Shown: positions 1 to 8,881, counted from the stretch's first letter. The stretch: DNA of 64,000 bases from Streptomyces sp. Y2F8-2 (GCF_014905555.1 NZ_BNGS01000006.1:248001-312000), one strand, 5' to 3'. Notes: generated by a model from the letters alone, not told the origin. A program made the numbers and translations.

Positions 1-458
1 CCTGCCGGGCGATCGGGCCGGGCCTGGGCCCGGGCGAGCAGCAGGGTCACCGCCGTCACGGCGAACGCCCACGACGCGGTTTGCCCCTCCCGGGGCACGT
101 CGGCGAAGTGGGTGAGCGGGCGGGCGAGGGTCTCCGGGTGCGTGAGGGAGTTGACACACAGGTACGCCCACATGAGCAGGCCGTAGACCGTGCCGGTGCG
201 CACGAGTGCCGTCCAGGCGCCACGTCGGGGGCCGGTCCGCAGCCACCAGCGTCCGGTGGTCGTGTGCAGCAGCGTCGCCGCCAGCGCGGACAGCGCGAAG
301 CAGACGGCACCGAACGTGTCGCGCCGCACCGGCAGCAGGGAGCTGATCGGCACGGTCAGTTCGGACGGCCGTACGGCGGCGACGGCGGCGACGTAGAGCC
401 AGCCCAGCAGCCCGTGGACGAGCACAGTCTCCAGCGCCGCCCGGATCACCCGCCTCAC
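1..458 (-). CDS. Membrane protein of the polysaccharide operon, partial (3' end beyond window)
   Basis: Last visible gene of the minus-strand operon; it runs off the left edge, so only about 152 N-terminal residues are seen. I read it from a GTG whose bases overlap the TGA of the preceding glycosyltransferase (GTGA). The translation is hydrophobic, with roughly four membrane segments: one right after a short basic N-terminus, one after a conserved-looking RRDTFGAVCFALSAL stretch, one around VYGLLMWAYLCVNSL, and one near the edge. I do not recognise the family. Position in a tightly coupled glycosyltransferase operon suggests a role in polymer assembly or export, but that is inference. Frame and start are well supported by the overlap; function is not. 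Confidence 0.6.
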   Translation of the reverse strand, partial: MRRVIRAALETVLVHGLLGWLYVAAVAAVRPSELTVPISSLLPVRRDTFGAVCFALSALAATLLHTTTGRWWLRTGPRRGAWTALVRTGTVYGLLMWAYLCVNSLTHPETLARPLTHFADVPREGQTASWAFAVTAVTLLLARAQARPDRPA

Positions 459-1603
459 GCCACCGCCTCCCGGGTGACCGGGTCGGCGTCGGCCCCCGTG
501 TAGTGGGCGCGGAGCCGGACGGTGTGCTCCGGCCAGGCGAAACCCTCGGTGGCGCAGGTGCGGGAGTAGCGGCCCATGGCGGCGCGCAGCTCCGGGTCCC
601 CGGTCAGCTCCGACAGGGCGGAGCGCAGCGCGGGCACCTCGCGGGGCAGCAGCCGGACCCGGGTGCGGTCCAGGCCGTATGGGGCGTATCCGGGGTCGTC
701 GGTGGTGACGACGGGCAAGCCGGAGGCCATCGCCTCCTGGACCGTGAGCGGGAAGCCCTCGGCGGCCGACGGCAGAGCGAAGACGTCCGCCGCACGATAG
801 AGGTCGGCGAGCTGTTCGGGCGGCAGGGCGCCGAGGTGGTGCACGCCGGGCCGGTCGCTGGTGGCGACACTGCCGTCGCCGGCGAAAACCAGGTCGTAGC
901 CGGGGTCGGCGGCAGCCAGCAGCAGGTCGTAGCCCTTCTTGGGCACCAGCCGGCCGACGAACAGCACCAGGACGCGGTCCTGCGGCAGCCCGAAGCGCAG
1001 CCGGGCGTCCCGGCGTTCCTGGTCTGAGGTGGGCGGGCGGAACGCGTCGGTGTCGACGCCGTTGGCCAGGAGGCTGACGGTCTCGGGGCGGGCGCCGTGG
1101 GCGGTGACGAAGTCTGCGACGCGGCCGTTGACGACCAGCACCCGCCGCGCGCGCCGCAGCAGGCCCCGCCCGGCCAGCCGGTACACGCCGCGCTGCACGG
1201 CACGCACGGCGCGGGAGGGGTGTTCGACCACGGCGACGTGCTGGGTGAGCACGTGCGGGGTGCGGGTCAGCGCCGCCGCCGCACCCGCGGCCCACGATGT
1301 GACGTACAGGCAGTCGTGCACATGGACGACGTCGGCCCAGCGGGCCCAGCGCACGGCGGTCGGCCACACCCGCGGCGACAGCAGCGGGAACGGTACGCCG
1401 GCCCGCTTCTCCAGAAGGTTCCAGGCGGCGACGCGCACCACCCGCACCCCCTCGTCGTCCTCGGTGACGGTTCTGACACCGCTGGTCAGCACCGTCACCT
1501 CGACGCCGGCCCGGCGCAAGTGGCGGGCCTCGTTGCGGACGACGTTCTCGATGCCGCCGATGTGCGGCGGGTAGTAGTGGCTGACCAGCAGCACGCGCTT
1601 CAT
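455..1603 (-). CDS. Family 4 glycosyltransferase (GT-B fold)
   Basis: 382-residue retaining glycosyltransferase that would add a sugar from a nucleotide donor to a growing surface glycan at the cytoplasmic face. The N-terminus MKRVLLVSHYYPPHIGGIE is the acceptor-domain start typical of GT4 enzymes. The second half has FVGRLVPKKGYDLLL at the donor domain and the EX7E motif in AEGFPLTVQEAM that contacts the donor sugar. The start ATG overlaps the TGA of the membrane protein upstream (ATGA), which fixes it against a much longer in-frame extension. Its own stop overlaps the next GTG. Paralogous to the glycosyltransferase at 3927-5018, which has the same YYPPH-GG N-terminus. Donor and acceptor sugars cannot be deduced. 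Confidence 0.88.
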   Translation of the reverse strand: MKRVLLVSHYYPPHIGGIENVVRNEARHLRRAGVEVTVLTSGVRTVTEDDEGVRVVRVAAWNLLEKRAGVPFPLLSPRVWPTAVRWARWADVVHVHDCLYVTSWAAGAAAALTRTPHVLTQHVAVVEHPSRAVRAVQRGVYRLAGRGLLRRARRVLVVNGRVADFVTAHGARPETVSLLANGVDTDAFRPPTSDQERRDARLRFGLPQDRVLVLFVGRLVPKKGYDLLLAAADPGYDLVFAGDGSVATSDRPGVHHLGALPPEQLADLYRAADVFALPSAAEGFPLTVQEAMASGLPVVTTDDPGYAPYGLDRTRVRLLPREVPALRSALSELTGDPELRAAMGRYSRTCATEGFAWPEHTVRLRAHYTGADADPVTREAVA

Positions 1604-3930
1604 CGGTAGATCTCCGCTCCCCCGTTGCTGTACAGCTTGTTCTTGGTGACGTCCAGCAGCCCGACCGGGTAGCGGTACGTCATCAGGTCCCCGCGGTAGA
1701 ACGTGGTGGCCTCGTCCTTGGTCACCGTGGTGGTGCCCAGGAAGACGTAGGTGTGCGAGCCCACCAGCACCGGGAAGATGTCGTTCTGCGCGCGGCCCCG
1801 GATCAGCGACTGCAGTCGGCTGAAGGTGTAGCGGTCGGTCTGCACCTCGGACTGGACGTCGGCTCGCTGCCTGTCGGTGGCGCGGGACTGCACCCAGCGG
1901 ATGGCGGTGCGCTCCTCGGGATGGACGTAGTAGATGTCGTAGTACTGGCCGGAGTTGGCCAGGTGCAGCTGCGCCGGGTAGCCGCCCAGCACCTTGGGTA
2001 CGACACCGGTCAGATCCAGCAGCAGGCCGAGAGCCAGCACACAGGCAGCCGGTACCGCCCATCGACGCGCCCAGCGGAACAGCCACAGCGAGGCGCCGGC
2101 GACGAAGGGCGCGAAGAAGAACAGGCCCTGCTGGAAGGCGCGCAGCACTCCGTAGTCGACGGACAGCTGGGGCAGCACGGTCAGCAGGGCGATGACGCCG
2201 AGCATGCCCAGGGACAGGGTGACCTGGTCACGGCTCGGCCGGAAGCCGGGCCGGGCGCGCAGGCGTCCGCTGCGCCGGGGCCACAGGACCAAGGCGAGGC
2301 CGACCAGCAGCAGTACCTGGAGCAGGGCGGCGGCACAGGCGCGTAGCAAGCCGTTGGCCGCGGACACGTCGATGCCGGCAGTCTGCAGGGTACGTCCGGC
2401 CGCGGTCAGGGGGAGCTTCGCCTGCTCGGAGACGACGGGGACGGCATATCGGTCGACGGTTTTCAGGGGCAGGTAGTCGCCCTGCGCCCGGCCGCCCTCC
2501 GTCTGCCGCACGACGTCGGCCCGGTAGTCGACGAGCCGCTGCTCGGCGCTGACCGACGCGCCGCTGAACAGGCTGTAGGACACGTCCGAGGAGGCGGCGT
2601 CGGAGCTCTGCCCGGTCAGCTCCCGCACAGTCAGCGAAAGGGTGCTGTGCAGCTGCCCGGTGGTGTGCGTGACCGGACCGGACCACACGAACGCCGCCGC
2701 TGCGATGGCGACCACCATCCACCATGTCAGGAAGCCGCGCCCCGTCGGCGGCCGACGGCGCACCCGGACGAGCAGCCGCCAGGCCAGATCGGCGGCGAGC
2801 GCCAGGGCCAGGACGGCGACGAGGACGTAGGTGGTGGAGTAGTGCGACAGAACGATGCCCATCACGAGCACCGTGAACAGGGCACGCCGCCGCGCGAACG
2901 GACGGGCGGTATCGGTGACCACGACCGTCGCACAGCCCATGAGGAAGAACGCGACCTCCTGGCGGCCCAGGAAGGTCATGTCCGTGAAGAAGGTCGGGAA
3001 CATCATCAGGTACACCGCGGACAGCAGTGCGACGATCTGCGGCGCCGTGTTCCGCACGGACCGGTACACCAGTACGGGGGTCAGCGCGAACAGCAGTGGC
3101 AGCAGCACCTTGAAGACGTAGGTGCCCTCGATGCCGGTCAGCCTCGTGAGCGCGGCCGGCAGCAGGGTGATGCTCAGGCAGGCGTTGTACGGGTCGCGGA
3201 AGGTGCCGATGTTCCAGCGCCCGGCGTCGGCAGCCAGCCGGAAGACCTCGTACTCGCGCTGGATGTCGTGCCCGGTGATGTACCAGCCGCGCAGACTGGT
3301 CAGCAGCAGGACCCCGGCGGCCGCGCACCACAGGCCCAGCTCCAGCACACCTGTCGTGTACCGGCCGCGCCGTGCGATGAGCAGCGCCAGCAGCGCGGTG
3401 ACCACGACCAGCGCGGTGACGGCGACACCGCCGCCCAGGCCGTTGTTGAGTCGGACGGGGCCCGCGACGCACAGCGCCAGGACCAGCGCGCCGAGGGCGC
3501 CGACAGGGGCGAGCCCCGCCGGGCGGACGACCCGGGAGCCGCTTGCGCGCAGGGGGGACCGGGGCAGCAACGAACGCCATCCGGCGGACGCACGCCATGC
3601 CGACACCCCGGCGAGCGCCACCACGTCCAGCGCCGCCGCCAGGGCCAGCGGCACCCGCTCCAGAGGCCGCGCCACGCCCAGAACGGGCAGCAGCGTGTTG
3701 ACCGCCAGCAGGAGCCCGAGGGCTCCCACGACGCTCAGGCCCAGCCCGATGAGCACCCGTCCGTCCCGGGTCGACAGCGCCCGCTCGGTGAGCTCGGTGA
3801 ACAGCAGGGCCGGAGCCCCCAGCAGCAACCACAGTCCCGCCGGGACGAGCAGCACGGCCGGAGTGCCGGGCACGCATTCCAGCAGGGCCGCCACCAGGGC
3901 GGTGGTGACGGCCCAGGCGCGTATGTTCAC
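1600..3930 (-). CDS. Large polytopic membrane protein, GT-C/DUF2206-like
   Basis: About 776 residues with a dozen or more hydrophobic helices and a soluble C-terminal tail. After the N-terminal helices comes WYITGHDIQREYEVFRLA, an acidic motif in an extracytoplasmic loop that resembles the D/E motif after the early helices of GT-C lipid-linked glycosyltransferases, and DPYNACLSITLLPA follows. This suggests a polyprenyl-phosphate-sugar glycosyltransferase or polymerase in the operon, as in DUF2206-type proteins; the assignment is tentative. The GTG start overlaps the stop of the upstream glycosyltransferase (GTGA) and is preceded by GAGGTG; an upstream in-frame extension is rejected because it would run through that gene. 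Sits between the two GT4 enzymes. Confidence 0.75.
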   Translation of the reverse strand: MNIRAWAVTTALVAALLECVPGTPAVLLVPAGLWLLLGAPALLFTELTERALSTRDGRVLIGLGLSVVGALGLLLAVNTLLPVLGVARPLERVPLALAAALDVVALAGVSAWRASAGWRSLLPRSPLRASGSRVVRPAGLAPVGALGALVLALCVAGPVRLNNGLGGGVAVTALVVVTALLALLIARRGRYTTGVLELGLWCAAAGVLLLTSLRGWYITGHDIQREYEVFRLAADAGRWNIGTFRDPYNACLSITLLPAALTRLTGIEGTYVFKVLLPLLFALTPVLVYRSVRNTAPQIVALLSAVYLMMFPTFFTDMTFLGRQEVAFFLMGCATVVVTDTARPFARRRALFTVLVMGIVLSHYSTTYVLVAVLALALAADLAWRLLVRVRRRPPTGRGFLTWWMVVAIAAAAFVWSGPVTHTTGQLHSTLSLTVRELTGQSSDAASSDVSYSLFSGASVSAEQRLVDYRADVVRQTEGGRAQGDYLPLKTVDRYAVPVVSEQAKLPLTAAGRTLQTAGIDVSAANGLLRACAAALLQVLLLVGLALVLWPRRSGRLRARPGFRPSRDQVTLSLGMLGVIALLTVLPQLSVDYGVLRAFQQGLFFFAPFVAGASLWLFRWARRWAVPAACVLALGLLLDLTGVVPKVLGGYPAQLHLANSGQYYDIYYVHPEERTAIRWVQSRATDRQRADVQSEVQTDRYTFSRLQSLIRGRAQNDIFPVLVGSHTYVFLGTTTVTKDEATTFYRGDLMTYRYPVGLLDVTKNKLYSNGGAEIYR

Positions 3931-5018
3931 GAAAGCACCTCGGTGTAGATGTCCTCGACCTGCCGGACGACCGCGTCCCACCGGTGGCGCCGGGCGGCCT
4001 CGGCGCTGCGCCGTCCGAGGTCGGCGCGGAGTCCGACGTCGGCGGCGACGGCGTCGATGGCCTCGGCGAGCGGTGCCGGTTCGGGGTCGGCCAGCAGGCC
4101 GATCCCGTCGAGGAGTTCGGTGTTGCCGGGGACCCGGGTGGCGATCACCGGCAGGGCGGCGGCCATGGCCTCCAGGGCGACGAGCGGCATGCCCTCCTTG
4201 TCGGAGGGCAGCACGAACGCCTCGGCGTCGGCGTACGCGCGCACCAAGTCGGCGCCGAGCGCGGGCCCGTCGAAGCGGACGTTCTTCAGACCCAACCGTT
4301 CGGCGTGGGCGGTGAGTTCCTCCCGGTCCTCACCGTCGCCGACGATGCGCAACCGGACCGGTCGGGTCACCAGGGCCATGGCCTCCAACAGCCGGTCGAC
4401 GCGCTTCTGGGAGCTGAGCCGGCCGACGTAGAGCAGGTCGAGTGTGCCCTCGGCAGGCTCGCGTACGGGCATGAAGTACTGGGCTCCGACCCCGTTGGGC
4501 ACCACGAACACCCGCGCGGCGGACACCCCGTAGGTGGTGGTGACGAAGTCGGCCTGTGCTGGGGTGAGCACCAGCACGGCGGCGGCTGCGCGCAGCACCC
4601 GGCCGAAGACGTGCCGCTTGTAGGCGGGCAGCAACCAGCCCAGCCGACCGGAGGCGTCGACGTCCAGGTGGAAGTGGAGCACGAACCGCTGTCCGCGTAG
4701 TCGGGCCAGCAGAGCGACCATCTCCGGCAGCAGTGCGTGCGCGGAGTGCAGGTGCAGCACCGAACGGCGCGGGCTGCGCAGCAGTGTCCGGGCGATTCCT
4801 GGCGCGATCGGGGTGTGGGCGACCTCGAACGACCGGTGACGCACGACGCCGACCCCGCCCTCGCGGCTCAGGCGCGGTGCACCCTCGGATCCGATGGTGG
4901 TGGTGACCACGCGCACGTCGTGCCGCTCGGCAAGGCCGGCGGCGAGGCTCTCCACGACCCGTTCGAGACCGCCCAGGTGGGGCGGGTAGTAGGGGGTGAT
5001 CTGCAGCACCGTGCTCAT
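3927..5018 (-). CDS. Family 4 glycosyltransferase (GT-B fold)
   Basis: 363-residue retaining glycosyltransferase. It begins MSTVLQITPYYPPHLGGLE, the glycine-rich acceptor-side start of GT4 proteins; the donor domain shows LLYVGRLSSQKRVDRLLEA, IVGDGEDREEL and the EX7E motif in KEGMPLVALEAMAA. Expected to act on a lipid-linked glycan at the inner membrane surface. The ATG start overlaps the TGA of the NodB deacetylase (ATGA), and its own TGA overlaps the next GTG, so translation along the operon is probably coupled. The N-terminus closely parallels the GT at 455-1603, suggesting an old duplication with new acceptor specificity. Sugar specificity unknown. Confidence 0.9.
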   Translation of the reverse strand: MSTVLQITPYYPPHLGGLERVVESLAAGLAERHDVRVVTTTIGSEGAPRLSREGGVGVVRHRSFEVAHTPIAPGIARTLLRSPRRSVLHLHSAHALLPEMVALLARLRGQRFVLHFHLDVDASGRLGWLLPAYKRHVFGRVLRAAAAVLVLTPAQADFVTTTYGVSAARVFVVPNGVGAQYFMPVREPAEGTLDLLYVGRLSSQKRVDRLLEAMALVTRPVRLRIVGDGEDREELTAHAERLGLKNVRFDGPALGADLVRAYADAEAFVLPSDKEGMPLVALEAMAAALPVIATRVPGNTELLDGIGLLADPEPAPLAEAIDAVAADVGLRADLGRRSAEAARRHRWDAVVRQVEDIYTEVLS

Positions 5019-5743
5019 GCGACACCTGCCCCGGTCAGCGCTCCGTTGGTGACATAGCGAACGTCCGACCGGCCGCCGATGTGGTCCAGCACCCGCTCGA
5101 GCCGGGCCCAGTCGCCCCGCGCGTCGACCTCCCAGCTGTGTCCCCACAGATGGTAGATGCCGCCTCGCTCCAGACACAGGTCGAACCAGTGGATCGCCAG
5201 CTCGTCCCAGTGCAGATACAGCTGGGCCGCACGGCCTGGTCTGCCGCCGGCGAGACGCAGGGCGAGCGGAACGTCGACCCGGTGGGCGTAGGCGTTGACC
5301 GTCGTGGTCATCTCCAGCAGCGGCCCCGTGGCGAGGGAACTGCGTCGCACGGTTCGGGCCAGGTGGAAGCCGGCGTCGGCGACCTGTCGTACGTGTACCG
5401 GCCGGTACTCGCCGCGCGGGTAGCAGAAGCTGACGACGGGACCGCCGAGAATGTCCTCCAACTCGGTCTTCCCCGCACTGATCTCCTCTCGAGCCGTCGC
5501 CTCGTCGATCAGCGGCAGCCTCAGGTGGCTGAGGGTGTGCCCACCTATCTCGACGCCGTCGCGCGCGGCCAACTCCCGTATGCCGTCGGTGGAGAGACGA
5601 TCGGCGGGAGCGAACTCGACGTTGTGGGGCGCGATGTAGAACGTGCCCGGTACGCCGTACCGCTCCAGCAGGTCCGCCAGGCGCGGGTCGAGCCGGTGAC
5701 CGTCGTCCCAGCTCGTGGTGACCACCGTCCGACGCTGCGTCAT
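5015..5743 (-). CDS. Polysaccharide deacetylase (NodB homology domain)
   Basis: 242 residues, essentially one NodB domain (carbohydrate esterase family 4), which removes N- or O-acetyl groups from glycans using a divalent metal. All main motifs are visible: TSWDDG with Asp13 (base) and Asp14 (metal), GGHTLSH with metal ligands His69 and His73, and CYPRGEYRP for motif 3. No signal peptide or membrane segment is evident, so it may act in the cytoplasm on a lipid-linked or precursor sugar rather than on finished polymer. ATG start overlaps the preceding gene's stop (ATGA). Its place between glycosyltransferase genes fits a modification step in polymer synthesis. Confidence 0.88.
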   Translation of the reverse strand: MTQRRTVVTTSWDDGHRLDPRLADLLERYGVPGTFYIAPHNVEFAPADRLSTDGIRELAARDGVEIGGHTLSHLRLPLIDEATAREEISAGKTELEDILGGPVVSFCYPRGEYRPVHVRQVADAGFHLARTVRRSSLATGPLLEMTTTVNAYAHRVDVPLALRLAGGRPGRAAQLYLHWDELAIHWFDLCLERGGIYHLWGHSWEVDARGDWARLERVLDHIGGRSDVRYVTNGALTGAGVA

Positions 5744-6267
5744 GAGGTGCCCTCCGGGGTGTCGTCCAGGGTGTAGTGAAGCGTCTGGGGCTGCCCCAGG
5801 AGGGCGACGTGCACCACCGTGCGCGCCGCCGCGCCGTGCCCCGCGCGGGGGTACGGCAGCCGGACCGTCGTCCGCAGCGGCACCTCGGCGCGCGGGGCGA
5901 GGTCGACCGTGCGGGAGAGCTCGGTACGGCCGGACGCCGTGGCCAGCCAGACACGCAGCCGGTACGTCCGCGGGGCGGCTCCGTGCGCGACCAGGGTGAC
6001 CGGCACCACGGCCGTGCCGTGCTCGACGTTCGGCGTGCCGTCGAAGTACAGCTCCGTGTAGGTGCTGGGCAGGCGGGTGAACGAGGCGCGCAGCTCATGG
6101 CGCACCCACGGCACGGTGCACGCGACCGTCACCAGCACGAGCAGGGCGGCTATGGCGGCGACGGCGCGGCCCCGCCGCCCTCGTACGGCACGCGTCCGCC
6201 GACGGCGGCGGTGCCCCGCGGGGGGAACCGCCGACCGCCGGACGGGCGCGTCGAGCAGTCGGCTCAT
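5740..6267 (-). CDS. Membrane-anchored extracellular domain protein, DUF1616-like
   Basis: 175 residues. A very basic N-terminal stretch (RRRRRTRAVRGRRGR) is followed by one strong helix near residues 35-55 (AVAAIAALLVLVTVACTV), so the rest should lie outside the membrane. The outer part contains STYTELYFDGTPN and YRLRVWLATASGRTELSR, a beta-rich pattern resembling the C-terminal part of DUF1616 membrane proteins; I hold this loosely. ATG start overlaps the stop of the upstream GT2 gene (ATGA). Without this operon context I would call it hypothetical. A role as an accessory or scaffold for the polymer machinery is inference. Confidence 0.65.
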   Translation of the reverse strand: MSRLLDAPVRRSAVPPAGHRRRRRTRAVRGRRGRAVAAIAALLVLVTVACTVPWVRHELRASFTRLPSTYTELYFDGTPNVEHGTAVVPVTLVAHGAAPRTYRLRVWLATASGRTELSRTVDLAPRAEVPLRTTVRLPYPRAGHGAAARTVVHVALLGQPQTLHYTLDDTPEGTS

Positions 6268-7019
6268 GCGGTGGTCCCGAATTCCTCCACACCGGAGGGC
6301 TGCGCGGACACGGCGACGCCGGCCGGCACGACGAAAGGTCTGCGGAAGCGGTGGTGGAACAGCTGGCGCAGGTTGGCCATGCCGTCCGGCAGTGCGTTGA
6401 GCTTCACCTCGCCGCCCCGCTTGCGGTATTCGATCGGCACCTCCAGGGTGCGGTAACCGGCCAGCGTGGCGGCGTTCTTTATCTCCTGCGAGAAGGCCAT
6501 ACCGGTGGACCGTACGTCGATGCCGTGCCACACGTGACGCCGGAAGACCCACATACCCGACTGCGAATCGCGCAGCCCGTTGCGGAACAGCATGCGGCTC
6601 ACCGCGCTGAGGGCGTGGTTGGCGACGGTGTGCGAGCGCTTCATGGCCGCGGCGTTCTCCCGGCCCAGCCGGTTGGTGGTCATGAACTCGACGCCGTGCG
6701 CCTCCAGCGTCGCCAGCAGCCCCGGCAGTGCGTCGAACGGGTACGTGCGGTCCGCGTCGCCGGTGGCGATCACGTCGCCGTCCGCCGCGTTGAACCCGGC
6801 GTGGTACGCGTTCCCGTATCCGCGCGCCGGCTGGTACACCACCCGGGCGCCCAGCTCACGTGCCACATTGCCGGTGCCGTCGGTCGACGCGTTGTCGACC
6901 ACGACGACTTCGGTGCTCCAGCCCGATGCGGCGAGCTCGGCGACCGGCACGGTCTCCATCACCGCCGGCAGATTGGCCGCTTCGTTGAGCGCGGGTATGA
7001 CAATGGACAACGCCTTCAT
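6264..7019 (-). CDS. Family 2 glycosyltransferase (GT-A fold), operon head
   Basis: 251 residues, first gene of the seven-gene polysaccharide operon. GT-A features are clear: MKALSIVIPALNEAANLPAV at the N-terminus, VVDNASTDGT of the nucleotide-binding strand, and ATGDADRTYPFD carrying the acidic motif that binds metal and donor. The later WVFRRHVW and QEIKNAATLAGYRTLEVPI resemble polyprenyl-phosphate mannosyl- or glucosyltransferases, so a likely product is a lipid-phosphate sugar used by the GT-C-like protein downstream. There is no C-terminal membrane segment. I chose the ATG at 7019 because the domain starts there; upstream sequence loses coding character. Confidence 0.88.
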   Translation of the reverse strand: MKALSIVIPALNEAANLPAVMETVPVAELAASGWSTEVVVVDNASTDGTGNVARELGARVVYQPARGYGNAYHAGFNAADGDVIATGDADRTYPFDALPGLLATLEAHGVEFMTTNRLGRENAAAMKRSHTVANHALSAVSRMLFRNGLRDSQSGMWVFRRHVWHGIDVRSTGMAFSQEIKNAATLAGYRTLEVPIEYRKRGGEVKLNALPDGMANLRQLFHHRFRRPFVVPAGVAVSAQPSGVEEFGTTA

Positions 7020-7874
7020 GAAAGCCCCCCAAGGCATAGAAGAACGGAGTCCGCGGGCAGCCTGAATAAGCCCGTCGCCGCAGGACGGAATACCGTTTCC
7101 GGGCAGCCCGAAAATGGCGTCGCCGAGCGTGCGGACTCTGCCGCGCAGACATGGGTGCTCCCCAGCACCCGGGAATGTCAGAACGAAATCGGTTGAAGCC
7201 GGCCGCATCGCCTGAATCGATGCGGAGGCCGTCTCAGCAGAGTCGCGTCGGACTCGGCCGGAATGCCAGCGAGTTGATGTCCCCCTCTCAGCGTTCCGGC
7301 ATCCCCTCATCGCCGAAACGGAGGATGACCATATCAATGTGCAGGAGGAAGGGAAGAGTGTGTCCAAGATGTGAAGACGGCGCCCGGCGGTCGATCGAGC
7401 CACGCCCCGGGCGCCCGCTTCCCACCGGGCACTCCATGGGTACAACCGGAACGAGCACGCCCCGCCACTCAGCGCGTGGCACGTTTCCGCAGCTCAGATG
7501 CCATACGCCCAGGCGGTTCGAAATTCGTCGCCGCCAGTGGTCCATACCACTTCGAGGCCAGGCGGGCCGCGGCGACCCCGACGGCGAACGCATCGAGCAG
7601 GCTCCACGGATTACTTGAATTTTGCATAGCTCTGGCCAGGGATTCCACCACTCAACCTCGCTGATACGGGGTCATGGACCTTGCCTGGCCCTCTGCATGG
7701 CTATCCGTCAGGTACGGGAGGTAGTGCAGCTCGAATAACGTGCGCCCCCCTGCGCACCTCCGTACCACCGGTGACGTCACAGCGTTCGCAGAGCGGGCGG
7801 TGACGTCTCCTGTTCATCATGGGGTTCAGCGTGGACCTGGCGAACGTGCGGGATTGCAGGGGGAGTTCGACGGC
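7020..7874. other. 855-base stretch without a convincing gene, upstream of two divergent units
   Basis: Lies between the operon head (minus, start 7019) and the XRE gene (plus, start 7875). Reading frames here lack the third-position GC bias of neighbouring genes, and the stretch is visibly richer in A and T, notably around 7600-7640 and 7690-7740. It must hold the promoter of the polysaccharide operon and that of the XRE gene. No family motif, tRNA or repeat was recognised. A long untranslated leader or a small RNA is possible. Confidence 0.5.
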
Positions 7875-8702
7875 ATGGGCATCGGTGGCAACCGCCGCAG
7901 GAAGAACGCCTCCGCCATGAAGATGGTCGGCGGCATCCTCGGCACGTTCCGGAAGGCGGCCGGTCACACCCAGCGGTCCCTCGCCGAGGAGGTGCTCGTG
8001 GACGAGGAGACCATCGCGTCCATCGAGCAGGGGCGGCGGTTGCTGAAGGAGGATCTGGCCGCCGCGCTGGACGAACTACTCGACACCAAAGGCGCGTTGG
8101 CGGTCGCCGTGGCCAACATGCCCGAGGTGGATCTGTTTCCGCGGTGGGCGGAGGAGTTCATCGATCTGGAGCGGGACGCCCTGGCCTTGTCGTCGTACGA
8201 GAACCAAGCCTTGCCAGGTCTGCTTCAGACTCCCGCGTACGCACGTGCCGTCTTCCTCAACGAGGTCCCGGCCCTGACCGAGGACGAGATCGAGCAGCGC
8301 GTGGCGGCCCGGATGGATCGCCAGGAGGTGCTCCGGCAGAAGGTGCCGCCGACCGCCACCTTCATCATCTCGGAGGTGACACTCATGGATCGCCTGGGAG
8401 GACACGACGTGTACGTGGAGCAGGTGCGGCGGCTGCTCGACTGGACCGGCCTTCCTGGTGTGACCCTCCAAGTGATGCCGGTGGGACGTGAGTTCCACGC
8501 TGGGCTCTCCGGGCCCTTCGTTCTCATCGAGACGCCCGACCACCAACGCGTCGCCTACGTCGAGGGACAACGCAACGGTCGGTTGATCGCCGATCCGGAC
8601 GAAGTGTCCCTCCTCGAGCGCAAGTATGCGATGCTGCGGACTCAGGCCCTCAACTCGCAGGAATCCGTGGGTCTGTTGGACCGTCTCCTGGGAGAGCGAT
8701 GA
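7875..8702 (+). CDS. XRE-family regulator with DUF5753 domain
   Basis: 275 residues. An N-terminal helix-turn-helix (about 22-70: LGTFRKAAGHTQRSLAEEV, then ETIASIEQGRR) is followed by the DUF5753 region with LSSYENQALPGLLQTPAYARA and TLQVMPVGREFHAGLSGPFV, the pattern of Streptomyces regulators encoded beside DUF397 proteins. The next gene is such a DUF397 protein and overlaps by 4 nt (ATGA), so the two are made together and probably form a regulator/partner pair. The ATG at 7875 was preferred because residues before it show no family similarity. This pair is separate from the one at 17819-19090. Confidence 0.85.
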   Translation: MGIGGNRRRKNASAMKMVGGILGTFRKAAGHTQRSLAEEVLVDEETIASIEQGRRLLKEDLAAALDELLDTKGALAVAVANMPEVDLFPRWAEEFIDLERDALALSSYENQALPGLLQTPAYARAVFLNEVPALTEDEIEQRVAARMDRQEVLRQKVPPTATFIISEVTLMDRLGGHDVYVEQVRRLLDWTGLPGVTLQVMPVGREFHAGLSGPFVLIETPDHQRVAYVEGQRNGRLIADPDEVSLLERKYAMLRTQALNSQESVGLLDRLLGER

Positions 8703-8881
8703 CTGCCGAGTTGGAGTGGTACAAGTCCAGCTACAGCACCGAGCAGGGTGGAAACTGCCTGGAGATCGCCCCCGCCCCGAAGGCCGTCCACATCCGCGAC
8801 TCCAAGCGATCCCCCGGCCCCACCCTCACCGTCCCCCGAGACTCCTGGGCCGGCTTTCTCGTCCTCGCTCGTCGGAGTTGA
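8699..8881 (+). CDS. DUF397 small partner protein
   Basis: 60 residues, almost entirely one DUF397 domain: WYKSSYSTEQGGNCLEIA, VHIRDSK and a final WAGFLV. In Streptomyces such proteins are the cognate partners of XRE regulators and modulate them. Start overlaps the stop of the XRE gene (ATGA). Unusually, its last 56 bases lie on top of the 3' end of the convergent MFS gene, so the two transcripts can base-pair. Confidence 0.85.
   Translation: MTAELEWYKSSYSTEQGGNCLEIAPAPKAVHIRDSKRSPGPTLTVPRDSWAGFLVLARRS

Noticed and set aside
1604..2086. N-terminal extension of the GT4 glycosyltransferase
   Set aside because: It would read out of frame through the membrane protein gene; the ATGA overlap and the MKRVLLVSHYYPPH start fix the gene at 1603.
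2647..3948. Long plus-strand open frame antisense to the membrane protein gene
   Set aside because: Composition is Gln/Arg/Gly-rich, typical of antisense frames in high-GC DNA, with no family motif. The same holds for the many long antisense frames elsewhere.
7151..7618. Open frames in the leader of the polysaccharide operon
   Set aside because: No ribosome site, weak third-position GC bias and no recognisable domain.
7692..7705. Half-like match to the operator (CTATCCGTCAG) upstream of the XRE gene
   Set aside because: The left half CTGAC is missing, so no palindrome is formed.
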